39,467 nt of DNA, from positions 1 through 39,467 of the forward strand of contig NZ_JASZ02000027.1 of assembly GCF_000735695.2 (NCBI RefSeq). The letters run 5' to 3'. Below the pieces are notes generated by a model. That model saw only the letters and a list, made by a program, of their open reading frames with translations, searched no databases and was not told the origin of the DNA. The position numbers and the translations under genes are program-made. Below, one piece after another: positions 1-6,979 of this stretch; position 1 is the stretch's first letter, and every line of letters starts with the position of its first letter. Source of the DNA: Kaistella haifensis DSM 19056 (GTDB lineage: Bacteria; Bacteroidota; Bacteroidia; Flavobacteriales; Weeksellaceae).

Positions 1-299
1 TAGTCATCATTTTGTATTTCCTCCACATTATCCCCCAGAAGATAAGCTTCGAGGTCCTCTTTGCGAAAGTAGATTTTCTTTTGCCCCTTCTTTTTGTAGG
101 CCTTCAATTTGCCGTGGTGTTTGAGTTGGTAGAGATAGTCCGGATCCAGGTTGAGGAACAGCGCGGCCTCTTCCTTGGAATAGATCTTCTTGGTTCCGAG
201 GGCGAGCATCTGTAGCGCCTTGGAGGTAAACTCTTTTTGCGAGTTTACCAAGGTGGAAATTTGGCTTTCTAGCGCAGCTAGTCTTTCTTGGTCTTTCAT
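1..299 (-). CDS. Excisionase-like helix-turn-helix protein (partial, runs off left edge)
   Basis: Translating the minus strand from the ATG at 299-297 gives 99 open codons to the window edge; the next codon begins TA, so it may be a stop. The first 30 or so residues are polar and helical (start MKDQERLAALESQ). They are followed by a winged-HTH of the excisionase/MerR-like 'helix-turn-helix domain 17' type: YSKEEAALFLNLDPDYLYQL, then a basic stretch rich in Lys (KAYKKKGQKKIYF) and RKEDLEAYL. Such small proteins in Bacteroidota usually bind DNA as directionality factors or regulators in integrated elements. It lies near an unrecognised membrane protein and a tRNA 3' end, which fits an island. 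The gene is noticeably richer in G+C than the AT-rich DNA just upstream. The family is recognised by pattern; the target is unknown. Confidence 0.7.
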   Translation of the reverse strand, partial: MKDQERLAALESQISTLVNSQKEFTSKALQMLALGTKKIYSKEEAALFLNLDPDYLYQLKHHGKLKAYKKKGQKKIYFRKEDLEAYLLGDNVEEIQNDD

Positions 300-377
300 T
301 TCGTTGAATTTTGTTGAGGCCAAGATATTTCCCAAAGAAATAGCCGCCTAAAAGCGACTTAAAAAGTTTTTTGTAAA

Positions 378-424
378 ATAAAACAACCTAAAGAAATGTG
401 CATTTCGCAGGAGGTTTTGTTTTA
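378..424 (-). terminator. Imperfect inverted repeat, possible terminator
   Basis: Between the two minus-strand genes, ATAAAACAACCT (378-389) faces AGGTTTTGTTTTAT (411-424), with a smaller palindrome GAAATGTGCATTTC (393-406) inside. Read on the minus strand the structure ends in a T-rich stretch, so it could terminate the upstream membrane-protein gene. The arms need a two-base bulge, so the support is modest. The rest of 300-556 is AT-rich and shows no open frame I can support. Confidence 0.35.
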
Positions 425-556
425 TAATATATTATGAAATTTAATTTTTAAAACGATAAAAAATCGCATTTAAATAATTGATTTACAATAAAATGATTCA
501 TCTAAAATTTTTATCTGACAAATTGAAAATACCCATATTTTTTACTAAAAAAGACA

Positions 557-1468
557 TCAAGAAAGATATTTCGACAAATTTTTAGAATTTATGGGCTGGT
601 TTTCTAGTTCTCCCTTCCGTGTCAGGGCGGAAGCTGTTTCGTTTATGATTTTGGCAGTCTCCGCCTGAGAATATTTTTCTGCCTTGCATTTTTCAATCAG
701 GTCGGTATATCGGGAGAAGAAGTCAAGGATAGGTTGAATACTCACGCCGTTTCGTGCAATTTTTGTAAAAACAATCTTGCCATTCTTTCTTTTTCTTAGC
801 AGAAAATCCTCTAGCGGCTGTCTAGATTCCTCACTTATAAAATACTCCGTCATAAGGTTAGATATATTCAAATGTGTCGTGTTCCTAAACTCAAATGGAA
901 AGTCCGAAGTTTTCAGCAATCGGTTATTTTCGTCAGCCAATAAATGAATCTCGGTGCTGATATCCTTATGAATCTGTATCTCTCCTGCTAGGCTTTCCTT
1001 AGTATGCTGAATTTCTTTTTTCAATTCGGCAGCATGATGGGTAACCGTATCGGCAGCATTTTGCTTCTCCAAGAAAACAAAGCGTTCGTCATATCTCTTC
1101 CTTTGAAATTCTCGAAACGCTTTCAGAGGTTTTCCGGGGTGATCCATTTTTGCCTCAAGCAATACCAAAATAATGATCTGTATAACGATATAGAAAAAGA
1201 CTTCAACAAAGTCCGGCTCCACCTCCCGTATCTGCCTCAGTATCTTTACGCCCCAGAAGAATGAAAGTACAACGGATATCGCCACGCCCGACACCACTAT
1301 TAAAAAACGGTCTGTGTTCCAACTGTTATACCAACTGGCTTTCTCTGAACGATAATAATTGATGACAAATGGGCTTACAGCGAACCAGATCCGCCCAAGA
1401 AGAAAGCTCGGAATGAGTATTGTGAAAATTAGTATCGTGGTATAAGCGACAAGATAAATACTATCCAT
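557..1468 (-). CDS. Unrecognised membrane protein with coiled coil and basic C-terminal domain
   Basis: 303 residues. Three hydrophobic segments are visible at about residues 5-28, 52-74 and 85-103, the last ending in the charged EAKMDHPGKP. Residues 110-190 are charged and heptad-like, consistent with a coiled coil (LKKEIQHTKESLAGEIQ). The C-terminal third contains ISNLMTEYFISEESRQPLEDF, a KIVFTKIARNG segment and a final helical part (KAEKYSQAETAKIINETA) that resembles an HTH or another small helical domain. I do not recognise the family and assign no function. It lies between an excisionase-like gene and a tRNA 3' end, so it is probably cargo or a regulator of an integrated element. The ATG at 1468 follows an AT-rich leader containing an 11-bp tandem repeat. 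No close relative stands out from reading alone. Confidence 0.75.
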   Translation of the reverse strand: MDSIYLVAYTTILIFTILIPSFLLGRIWFAVSPFVINYYRSEKASWYNSWNTDRFLIVVSGVAISVVLSFFWGVKILRQIREVEPDFVEVFFYIVIQIIILVLLEAKMDHPGKPLKAFREFQRKRYDERFVFLEKQNAADTVTHHAAELKKEIQHTKESLAGEIQIHKDISTEIHLLADENNRLLKTSDFPFEFRNTTHLNISNLMTEYFISEESRQPLEDFLLRKRKNGKIVFTKIARNGVSIQPILDFFSRYTDLIEKCKAEKYSQAETAKIINETASALTRKGELENQPINSKNLSKYLS

Positions 1469-1518
1469 TTAGTTTCTATACAAAATAACAGCACTAATAT
1501 AGCAATAAAATAAATTTA

Positions 1519-1540
1519 AAATGTTCGTCAAATGTTCGTC
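1519..1540. repeat. Tandem 11-bp direct repeat next to tRNA
   Basis: Two exact head-to-tail copies of AAATGTTCGTC (1519-1529 and 1530-1540) lie between the unknown membrane gene and the tRNA terminator. Short direct repeats beside a tRNA-end integration site are a common form of integrase arm-site or directionality-factor site. That role is an inference here. They could equally be an operator of the gene starting at 1468. Confidence 0.6.
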
Positions 1541-1580
1541 AAAAATAAAAAAAGACACTTACAAAATTTCGTAAGTGTCT
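1541..1580 (-). terminator. Intrinsic terminator of the tRNA gene
   Basis: A perfect 10-bp stem, AGACACTTAC (1553-1562) with GTAAGTGTCT (1571-1580), has an 8-nt loop. On the minus strand it is followed by a run of T with few interruptions (A-rich 1541-1553 on the plus strand). It lies 11 nt past the 3' end of the tRNA in the same direction, as expected for its terminator. Confidence 0.85.
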
Positions 1581-1591
1581 GATTTTTAGAG

Positions 1592-1665
1592 TGGCCCAGC
1601 TTGGGCTCGAACCAAGGACTTGCTGATTATGAGTCAGCTACTCTAACCAACTGAGTTACAAGGCC
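1592..1665 (-). tRNA. tRNA with CAT anticodon (tRNA-Met elongator, or tRNA-Ile2)
   Basis: Minus-strand 74-nt cloverleaf. Acceptor GGCCTTG pairs with CTGGGCC with one U-U mismatch; D arm ACTC-loop-GAGT; anticodon arm GCTGA-CTCATAA-TCAGC giving anticodon CAT; T arm CTTGG-TTCGAGC-CCAAG; discriminator A. No CCA is encoded, which is usual in this phylum. CAT with this loop fits elongator tRNA-Met. An Ile2 tRNA, whose C34 is modified by TilS, cannot be excluded by eye. It is not the initiator, since the G-C-rich anticodon stem is absent. Its 3' end faces the putative island at 1-1590, the usual geometry for tRNA-targeted integration. Confidence 0.9.
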
Positions 1666-1705
1666 AAAAACTTCGGAAACGAATTCCCCGCGTTTTTACG
1701 AGGTG

Positions 1706-1735
1706 CAAAAATAAACTTTTTTCTATAGAATCAAA
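1706..1735 (-). promoter_or_regulatory. Bacteroidota-type promoter of the tRNA
   Basis: On the minus strand, TTTG (1735-1732) is followed after 18 nt by TATTTTTG (1713-1706), matching the phylum's -33 TTTG and -7 TAnnTTTG elements. The predicted transcription start near 1699 leaves about 35 nt before the mature tRNA 5' end at 1665. Confidence 0.7.
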
Positions 1736-1740
1736 AATTT

Positions 1741-2139
1741 TCACAACTTTTCTTGACATAATTCTACCAAAACACCATTTGTAGATTTTGGATGCAAAAA
1801 AACCACCAGCTTATTATCCGCACCATCTTTTGGTTCCTCGGAGATGAATTGGAAGCCTTCTCTTTTTAATCTTTCAATCTCATCGAAAATATTATCCACC
1901 CCAAATGCTATATGATGAATCCCTTCGCCTTTTTTATCAATAAATTTTGCAATAGGACTATCGGGATTGGTCGCTTCCAAAAGTTCTATTTTGCTATCTC
2001 CTAACTCATAAAAAGAAGTGGTAACCCCTTCCCTTTCTACCGATTCTTTTTTGTAATTTTCTTTTCCTAAAAGCCGAGCAAAAAGATGATCAGAAGTTTC
2101 GAGGGATTTTACAGCGATGCCGAGATGTTCTATTTTCAT
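1741..2139 (-). CDS. mce: Methylmalonyl-CoA epimerase
   Basis: 132 residues, the normal size for the family. It interconverts the (R) and (S) epimers of methylmalonyl-CoA, linking methylmalonyl-CoA mutase to propionyl-CoA metabolism in the cytoplasm. It has the paired beta-alpha-beta-beta-beta modules of the vicinal-oxygen-chelate fold: IEHLGIAV at the N-terminus with H5, IELLEATNPDSPI around residues 51-63, GIHHIAFGVD with H75/H76, and VLVELCQ with E126 at the end. These match the expected divalent-metal ligands of the family. The ATSPI-like context (ATNPDSPIAKF) is typical of epimerases rather than glyoxalase I. It is transcribed towards the tRNA and divergently from rbfA. Confidence 0.92.
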   Translation of the reverse strand: MKIEHLGIAVKSLETSDHLFARLLGKENYKKESVEREGVTTSFYELGDSKIELLEATNPDSPIAKFIDKKGEGIHHIAFGVDNIFDEIERLKREGFQFISEEPKDGADNKLVVFLHPKSTNGVLVELCQEKL

Positions 2140-2239
2140 ATTAAAGAATAATGATATTATTTAATGTATTTAGCAAAAAACCTTACAAATATTGCAGATC
2201 AGGTCTTCATACATGGGTTTTTAATTCAAACAAAAATAG

Positions 2240-2247
2240 TAAATTTG
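2240..2247 (+). promoter_or_regulatory. -7 element TAAATTTG directly upstream of rbfA
   Basis: TAAATTTG (2240-2247) matches the Bacteroidota TAnnTTTG element and ends only 4 nt before the rbfA ATG at 2252. A start site at the usual distance would give a leaderless or nearly leaderless message. No good TTTG lies at the -33 position, so the call rests on one element. Confidence 0.5.
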
Positions 2248-2251
2248 CACC

Positions 2252-2614
2252 ATGAACGAAAGCAACAGACAAAGAAAAGTAGCACAAATCATACAGGAAG
2301 ATTTCGCAGAATTTTTCCGCAAGCAGGCATCAGAAAGCAAACAAACGTTTCTGGTAACGGTATCGGATGTAAAAATAACTCCGGATTTAAGCATTGCGAA
2401 AATTTATTTAAGCATTTTCCCGCAAGAATTCCGAACTCAGATTATGAAGGAAATTAATGAAAATAAGGCGCAATACCGAAATTTCATGGGTCAAAAAATG
2501 GGAAAACAGGTAAGAATTATCCCGGAAATCAATTTTTATCTGGATACCACACTGGATGATGTAGAAAAAATTGAAAAAGAATTGAGAGGCGAAGGCGATA
2601 ATCCTATACTTTAA
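2252..2614 (+). CDS. rbfA: Ribosome-binding factor A
   Basis: 120 residues, typical length. RbfA binds the 30S subunit during late maturation of the 16S rRNA 5' end and helps cold adaptation. Family marks are SNRQRKVAQIIQEDFAEFF at the N-terminus, the KH-like core VTVSDVKITPDLSIAKIYLSIF, and the C-terminal VRIIPEINFYLDTTLDDVEKIEKEL. The ATG at 2252 is supported by the conserved N-terminal helix beginning at once. An ORF in another frame from 2164 overlaps it but has no coding character. The next gene follows after 30 nt and could be co-transcribed. Confidence 0.96.
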   Translation: MNESNRQRKVAQIIQEDFAEFFRKQASESKQTFLVTVSDVKITPDLSIAKIYLSIFPQEFRTQIMKEINENKAQYRNFMGQKMGKQVRIIPEINFYLDTTLDDVEKIEKELRGEGDNPIL

Positions 2615-2644
2615 TCAAAATATTTTCCGATAAAATTTCCTGTT

Positions 2645-3856
2645 TTGAAAAACACTGCATTCTACATCGCAACCCGGTACCTGCTTGCCAAAAAAGGAAG
2701 TACTGCAGTTACCTTTATCACTTGGCTTGCTGCTTTGGCGATGATGGTTGCGGTGACGGCGATGTTTATCATTATTTCGGTTTTTTCGGGACTCGAGGAT
2801 CTCAACCAGGATCTTATCGCTAATCTTCATGCAGATCTTACCGTAAAAAGTAAACAAGGAAAAACAATTCCTGACATTGATAAAGTCACGAAAATTCTTC
2901 AGAGCGAAAAAGAAATTCAGCATTTCTCTAAAGTCATTGAAGAAAAAGTATACATCAATTTCCGGGAAAATGGCGACATTGCGAATTTGAGAGGGGTAGA
3001 TTCGGCTTATATCTTGGTAAATCCCATTCATAAAAATATTTTCTACGGTAGCTATCCGAGTTTCAAATATTCCAATGAAGTTCTCATTGAAAATAAACTC
3101 GATAACCGACTTGCCATTCCGATCGGTGAAGGCTCCGAATTCGCAACTTTAATGATGCCCAAACCGGGAACCGGCCTTATCAGCAAAGAAGAAGATATTT
3201 TCAATAAAAGAGAGATTTTTCCATCGGGAGTTTTCCCAGGAAATGATCAGCTCGACAATATGATTATCTCACCGATCGAACTTACTTGGGAATTGCTGGA
3301 TTTGCCAAAAAAATCCGCCTACCAAATTGTGATTAAACTTAATAATCCGGAAAACGCAGATTTGGTAAAGCAAAATCTTCAAAAATTATTAGGAAACCAA
3401 TACGATCTGAAAACAAAAGCTGAAGAAAATGCTGCTTTCTGGAAGATGATCAATACTGAGAAACTGTTTATTTATCTGATTTTCGCGCTGGTAATTTTCA
3501 TTACGACATTCAATTTGGCTGGTGCGATTATCATTCTTCAACTTGACAAAAAGGAACAGGCAAAATCGCTGATTTCTTTGGGAATGAATTTGAAATCATT
3601 AAGAAACATTTACTTTTATACCGGAGTTTTAATCGTGTTATTCGGTATTTTTAGCGGTTTAATCATCGGCACAGCGGTGAGTTATCTTCAAATTAGCACC
3701 GGATTTTTCAAGGCAGGAGCCAACACCGATTTGGCTTTCCCGGTTCGGATAAAATTCATCAATTACCTTATTGTAAGCGGAACTGCTGCATTGTTTGGTT
3801 TCGGAATTTCGTGGTTTTTCTCGAAAATAAACCGTTCTTATTTTTCTAATAATTAA
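2645..3856 (+). CDS. LolC/LolE-family ABC transporter permease (FtsX-like)
   Basis: 403 residues. The topology is that of the LolCE/MacB/FtsX permeases: an N-terminal signature FYIATRYLLAKKGSTAVTFITW followed by a membrane helix (about 25-47), a large periplasmic domain (about 50-265), and three C-terminal helices (about 272-297, 318-343, 368-392). In proteobacteria LolCDE extracts lipoproteins from the inner membrane for transfer to LolA; Bacteroidota usually have a single such permease gene that would act as a homodimer with LolD. The start is TTG at 2645; no ATG in frame is close by and the family N-terminus begins at this codon. No ATPase gene is adjacent, so LolD must be elsewhere. The exact substrate is inferred. 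Confidence 0.88.
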   Translation: MKNTAFYIATRYLLAKKGSTAVTFITWLAALAMMVAVTAMFIIISVFSGLEDLNQDLIANLHADLTVKSKQGKTIPDIDKVTKILQSEKEIQHFSKVIEEKVYINFRENGDIANLRGVDSAYILVNPIHKNIFYGSYPSFKYSNEVLIENKLDNRLAIPIGEGSEFATLMMPKPGTGLISKEEDIFNKREIFPSGVFPGNDQLDNMIISPIELTWELLDLPKKSAYQIVIKLNNPENADLVKQNLQKLLGNQYDLKTKAEENAAFWKMINTEKLFIYLIFALVIFITTFNLAGAIIILQLDKKEQAKSLISLGMNLKSLRNIYFYTGVLIVLFGIFSGLIIGTAVSYLQISTGFFKAGANTDLAFPVRIKFINYLIVSGTAALFGFGISWFFSKINRSYFSNN

Positions 3857-4023
3857 GAATTTTTGCGTCGGTTTCTTTTATCTGACTTCTTTAATTTTTA
3901 GTATAAACTAAAGATAGATTCCATTTCATAATTCAATTTGCCTTTACCAATAGTCTTTAAAAAGGATTAAATTAAATAATTATGAATTCCTTATAAATAG
4001 AATCTAAAGATTTGTTTTTTTCC

Positions 4024-4031
4024 TAACTTTG
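4024..4031 (+). promoter_or_regulatory. -7 element TAACTTTG of the endonuclease gene
   Basis: TAACTTTG (4024-4031) matches TAnnTTTG and lies 24 nt before the ATG at 4056. It also overlaps a TTG (4029) that would extend the frame, so the ATG at 4056 is the better start. A TTTG at 4011-4014 is too close to serve as the usual -33 element. Confidence 0.5.
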
Positions 4032-4055
4032 CCCTCCAATTTTATTTATAATTTA

Positions 4056-6098
4056 ATGAAAAAATTTACTACCCTTTTGCTTGGCACCATGTTTTCGCTA
4101 ACATTAGCACAAGCTCCTGCCACTTACTACAATGGCACCGAAGGACTAACCGGAGCAGCATTGAAAACAAAGCTCAGCTCCATCATCACTGCAGGTCATA
4201 AAGACAACGGCTATGACGGTCTTTACACAGGATATGTAACCACTGACACTGATCATTATTATGAAAACGACGGTTCCGTTCTCGATATGTACTCGGAAAA
4301 TCCAACCGGCACAGATCCTTATACGTACCGACATGGTATTAAAAAATGTGGAAATTACAGTGTAGAAGGTGATTGCTACAACAGGGAACACGTAGTGCCG
4401 CAAAGTTTTTTCAATTCTAAAGCGCCGATGGTTTCGGATATTCATTTTATTCGCCCAACCGATGGTAAAGTAAACGGAATGAGAAGCAACTATCCTTTCG
4501 GAACTGTTTCAAACCCTTCCTTTACTTCAAAAAACGGAACTAAAGTTGGTCCAAACACCGCCGCGGGATATTCAGGTACTGTTTGCGAACCGATTGATGA
4601 ATTCAAAGGCGATATCGCGAGAATGATTTTCTATTTCGTAACCAGGTATGAAAGCCAACTTGCTGGTTTTTCTACAGGCGGAATGTTAGGAGGATCTCCT
4701 TATCCGGGCCTTCAAGCTTGGGAAAGAGATATTCTTATGACATGGTCCGCTCAGGATCCGGTTTCTCCATCTGAAATTGAGAGAAACAATGCATCTTTTA
4801 CCTTCCAAAAAAACAGAAATCCTTTTATCGATCATCCGGAATGGGTACAGCAAATTTGGGGAACACAGGTTGTAGATACCCAAGCTCCAACTACACCAAC
4901 GAATTTGCAAGTTGTTTCTACTTCAACAAATTCTGCTAACTTAGCTTGGACTGCTTCTACCGATAACATCGCAGTAGCACATTACAAAATTTACTCAAAC
5001 GGAAATTTCCATAGCAACGCAAGTACCAACTCAGCAACCGTTTCCGGACTGAACCAAGGAACAACTTATAATTTCTATGTGATTGCTGCTGATGCTGCAG
5101 GAAATCTATCCACTCAAAGTAACACTGCTTCAGGCACCACTTTAATTGATACGCAAGCGCCTACAGCTCCTACTAATTTAGCAGTAACTTCAGTAGGAAC
5201 CAACAACATCTCGGTACAATGGACTGCTTCAACCGACAATATCGGTGTGACTGCTTATGATATTTATGTAAATGGAGATTTGATGGGATCTACATCAGCG
5301 ACTTCAGCGAATATCGCGAACTTAAATCCTTTGACAACATACACTATTTATGTAGTGGCAAAAGACGGCGGAAATAATGTGTCGCCACAAAGTAATTCTG
5401 TAACTGCAACCACCACTGCAGTTGGAACAAATTGTGGAGATGAAAACTTCGACAGTATTCCTACGAGTGCTTCCACCTACTCTACCTATAACTGGACCAG
5501 CAATGGAGTTTCTTGGACTTCAGAAGATTCCAGAACCGACCAAACCATCAACGGAAAAGCAATTACAATCCGAAACGGATTCCTTACCGCATTGTCTGTA
5601 CCAAACGGAATTGGTGATTTAACTGTGACTACTCAGTTGAAATTCAGCGGATCTGCAGGGACTTTAAAAGTATTGGTCAATGGTCAAGATACCGGAAAAA
5701 CCATTCCTTATAGCTCCACCGCAACTACCACTACCGTAACCGGAATCAACGTAGCGGGAACTGTAGAAATCACCCTTCAAAACAGCAGCACTTCCAACAG
5801 AGTTGCGATTGATGACATGAAATGGACTTGCTACACTTTGGCAGCTGTAAACGAAAACGGAATCAACAAAAATGCTATTTCCATCTATCCTAATCCGGTA
5901 AAAAATGGTGAATTAAATGTTTCCGGTAAAAATTTAAATACCATTGAAACCGCACAAATCTTTGATTTCACCGGGAAAATAGTTCAGTCGATCAATCAGC
6001 CATTCAAAATTTCGAGCAAAATTACGTTGAAGAATTTACCGAAAGGCGTTTATATTCTGAAAGCTGCGAACAATAGCGCGAAATTCATTGTGGAATAA
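4056..6098 (+). CDS. Secreted endonuclease I with two FN3 domains and T9SS sorting tail
   Basis: 680 residues from the ATG at 4056. A signal peptide (MKKFTTLLLGTMFSLTLAQA) is followed by an endonuclease I domain (about 25-270) with the His-Asn metal-nuclease core NREHVVPQSFF (R110, E111, H112) and SDIHFIRPTD; the family cleaves DNA non-specifically outside the cell. Two fibronectin type III domains follow, at about 275-365 and 368-457, both opening with DTQAPT and containing WTASTDNI. Next comes a beta-rich domain at about 460-595 resembling a carbohydrate-binding or galactose-binding-like fold. The last 75 residues (SIYPNPVKNGELNV to KGVYILK) are a type A T9SS C-terminal signal, so export to the surface or medium is expected. 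The likely role is extracellular DNA degradation for nutrients, biofilm turnover or immune-trap evasion. Confidence 0.93.
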   Translation: MKKFTTLLLGTMFSLTLAQAPATYYNGTEGLTGAALKTKLSSIITAGHKDNGYDGLYTGYVTTDTDHYYENDGSVLDMYSENPTGTDPYTYRHGIKKCGNYSVEGDCYNREHVVPQSFFNSKAPMVSDIHFIRPTDGKVNGMRSNYPFGTVSNPSFTSKNGTKVGPNTAAGYSGTVCEPIDEFKGDIARMIFYFVTRYESQLAGFSTGGMLGGSPYPGLQAWERDILMTWSAQDPVSPSEIERNNASFTFQKNRNPFIDHPEWVQQIWGTQVVDTQAPTTPTNLQVVSTSTNSANLAWTASTDNIAVAHYKIYSNGNFHSNASTNSATVSGLNQGTTYNFYVIAADAAGNLSTQSNTASGTTLIDTQAPTAPTNLAVTSVGTNNISVQWTASTDNIGVTAYDIYVNGDLMGSTSATSANIANLNPLTTYTIYVVAKDGGNNVSPQSNSVTATTTAVGTNCGDENFDSIPTSASTYSTYNWTSNGVSWTSEDSRTDQTINGKAITIRNGFLTALSVPNGIGDLTVTTQLKFSGSAGTLKVLVNGQDTGKTIPYSSTATTTTVTGINVAGTVEITLQNSSTSNRVAIDDMKWTCYTLAAVNENGINKNAISIYPNPVKNGELNVSGKNLNTIETAQIFDFTGKIVQSINQPFKISSKITLKNLPKGVYILKAANNSAKFIVE

Positions 6099-6124
6099 TC
6101 GTAGATTTCAATTATAATTCATTC

Positions 6125-6155
6125 AAAGACTGGTTTTTTTACCAGTCTTTTTTTA
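6125..6155 (+). terminator. Intrinsic terminator after the endonuclease gene
   Basis: A perfect 10-bp stem, AAAGACTGGT (6125-6134) with ACCAGTCTTT (6141-6150), has a T6 loop and is followed by a T run. It lies 27 nt after the endonuclease stop codon. Confidence 0.9.
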
Positions 6156-6161
6156 TTTTTG
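6154..6161 (+). promoter_or_regulatory. Possible -7 element TATTTTTG for aroE
   Basis: TATTTTTG (6154-6161) matches TAnnTTTG and overlaps the end of the T run of the preceding terminator. The aroE ATG follows at 6166. If used, it gives a leaderless message. There is no clear -33 TTTG, and T-rich terminator tails can produce this motif by chance. Confidence 0.35.
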
Positions 6162-6165
6162 AAGA

Positions 6166-6894
6166 ATGGAACAAGTAAAATTAGGAATCATCGGGAAAAA
6201 CATTTCGTATTCCTTTTCTAAAAAATATTTTGAAGACAAATTTCAGCGGTTGATGCTGAAAAATTACGCTTACGACGTTTACGATTTACAAGACCTTTCC
6301 GGAATTGAAAACCTTCTCGAAACTCCTGATCTATTAGGATTGAACGTTACGATTCCTTATAAAGAGAAAATCATTCCCTATCTCGATGAGCTTAGCGACG
6401 AAGCCCAAAAAACAGGTGCCGTAAATTGTATTTTAATCAAAAACGGCATTAAAAAAGGTTTTAATACCGATGTTTATGGCTTCGAAAAAACATTGTTGCT
6501 TCACCGAAAAGCATCACATGATTCCGCGATTATTTTGGGAAATGGCGGCGCCGCAAAAGCCGTTCAATATGTTTTAGAACAACACCAGATTCCTTACATA
6601 ACCGTTTCCAGAACTACCGAATTGAATTACGAAAACCTCAGTTCCGAAATCGTTGCAAAACATCCTTTGATTATCCAATGTACGCCGGTGGGAACTTTCC
6701 CGAATGTGGATGATTGTTTGAAATTTCCTTTCGAAGGAATCACGGAAAATCATTTAATTATTGATCTGATTTACAATCCCAATTACACCAATTTCATCAA
6801 AAAAGCGGCAGAAAAAGGCGCAAAAACCGCCAATGGGTTCTACATGCTTGAGCAACAGGCAGAAAAAAACTGGGAAATTTGGAACTTTCGATAA
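6166..6894 (+). CDS. aroE: Shikimate dehydrogenase
   Basis: 242 residues, slightly short but usual for this phylum. It reduces 3-dehydroshikimate to shikimate with NADPH in the chorismate pathway. The N-terminal substrate domain has SYSFSKKYF (the Ser pair that holds the shikimate carboxylate), GLNVTIPYKE with catalytic K66, TGAVNCI, and FNTDVYGF with catalytic D102. The Rossmann domain carries the nucleotide loop LGNGGAAKAV (125-133), then QCTPVGTFPN and a C-terminal NGFYMLEQQAEKNWEIW that closes the substrate site. All key residues are present. It stands alone between a terminator and the DUF349 gene. Confidence 0.96.
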   Translation: MEQVKLGIIGKNISYSFSKKYFEDKFQRLMLKNYAYDVYDLQDLSGIENLLETPDLLGLNVTIPYKEKIIPYLDELSDEAQKTGAVNCILIKNGIKKGFNTDVYGFEKTLLLHRKASHDSAIILGNGGAAKAVQYVLEQHQIPYITVSRTTELNYENLSSEIVAKHPLIIQCTPVGTFPNVDDCLKFPFEGITENHLIIDLIYNPNYTNFIKKAAEKGAKTANGFYMLEQQAEKNWEIWNFR

Positions 6895-6979
6895 AAATAA
6901 GTTAATTTAGTGCTTTAGTTACCAATATTATTGCTGATAAAGAATTTTTGCCCTTTTTAATACTAATAAAACGTTCGCT

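Noticed and set aside
1004-1264. 86-residue plus-strand frame opposite the unknown membrane gene
   Set aside because: No start context, no domain, wholly inside the minus-strand gene.
2164-2457. 97-residue frame overlapping rbfA
   Set aside because: It covers the rbfA promoter and start in another frame and has no recognisable composition.
4011-4014. TTTG as -33 element of the endonuclease promoter
   Set aside because: Only 9 nt separate it from the -7 element; the expected gap is near 18-21 nt.
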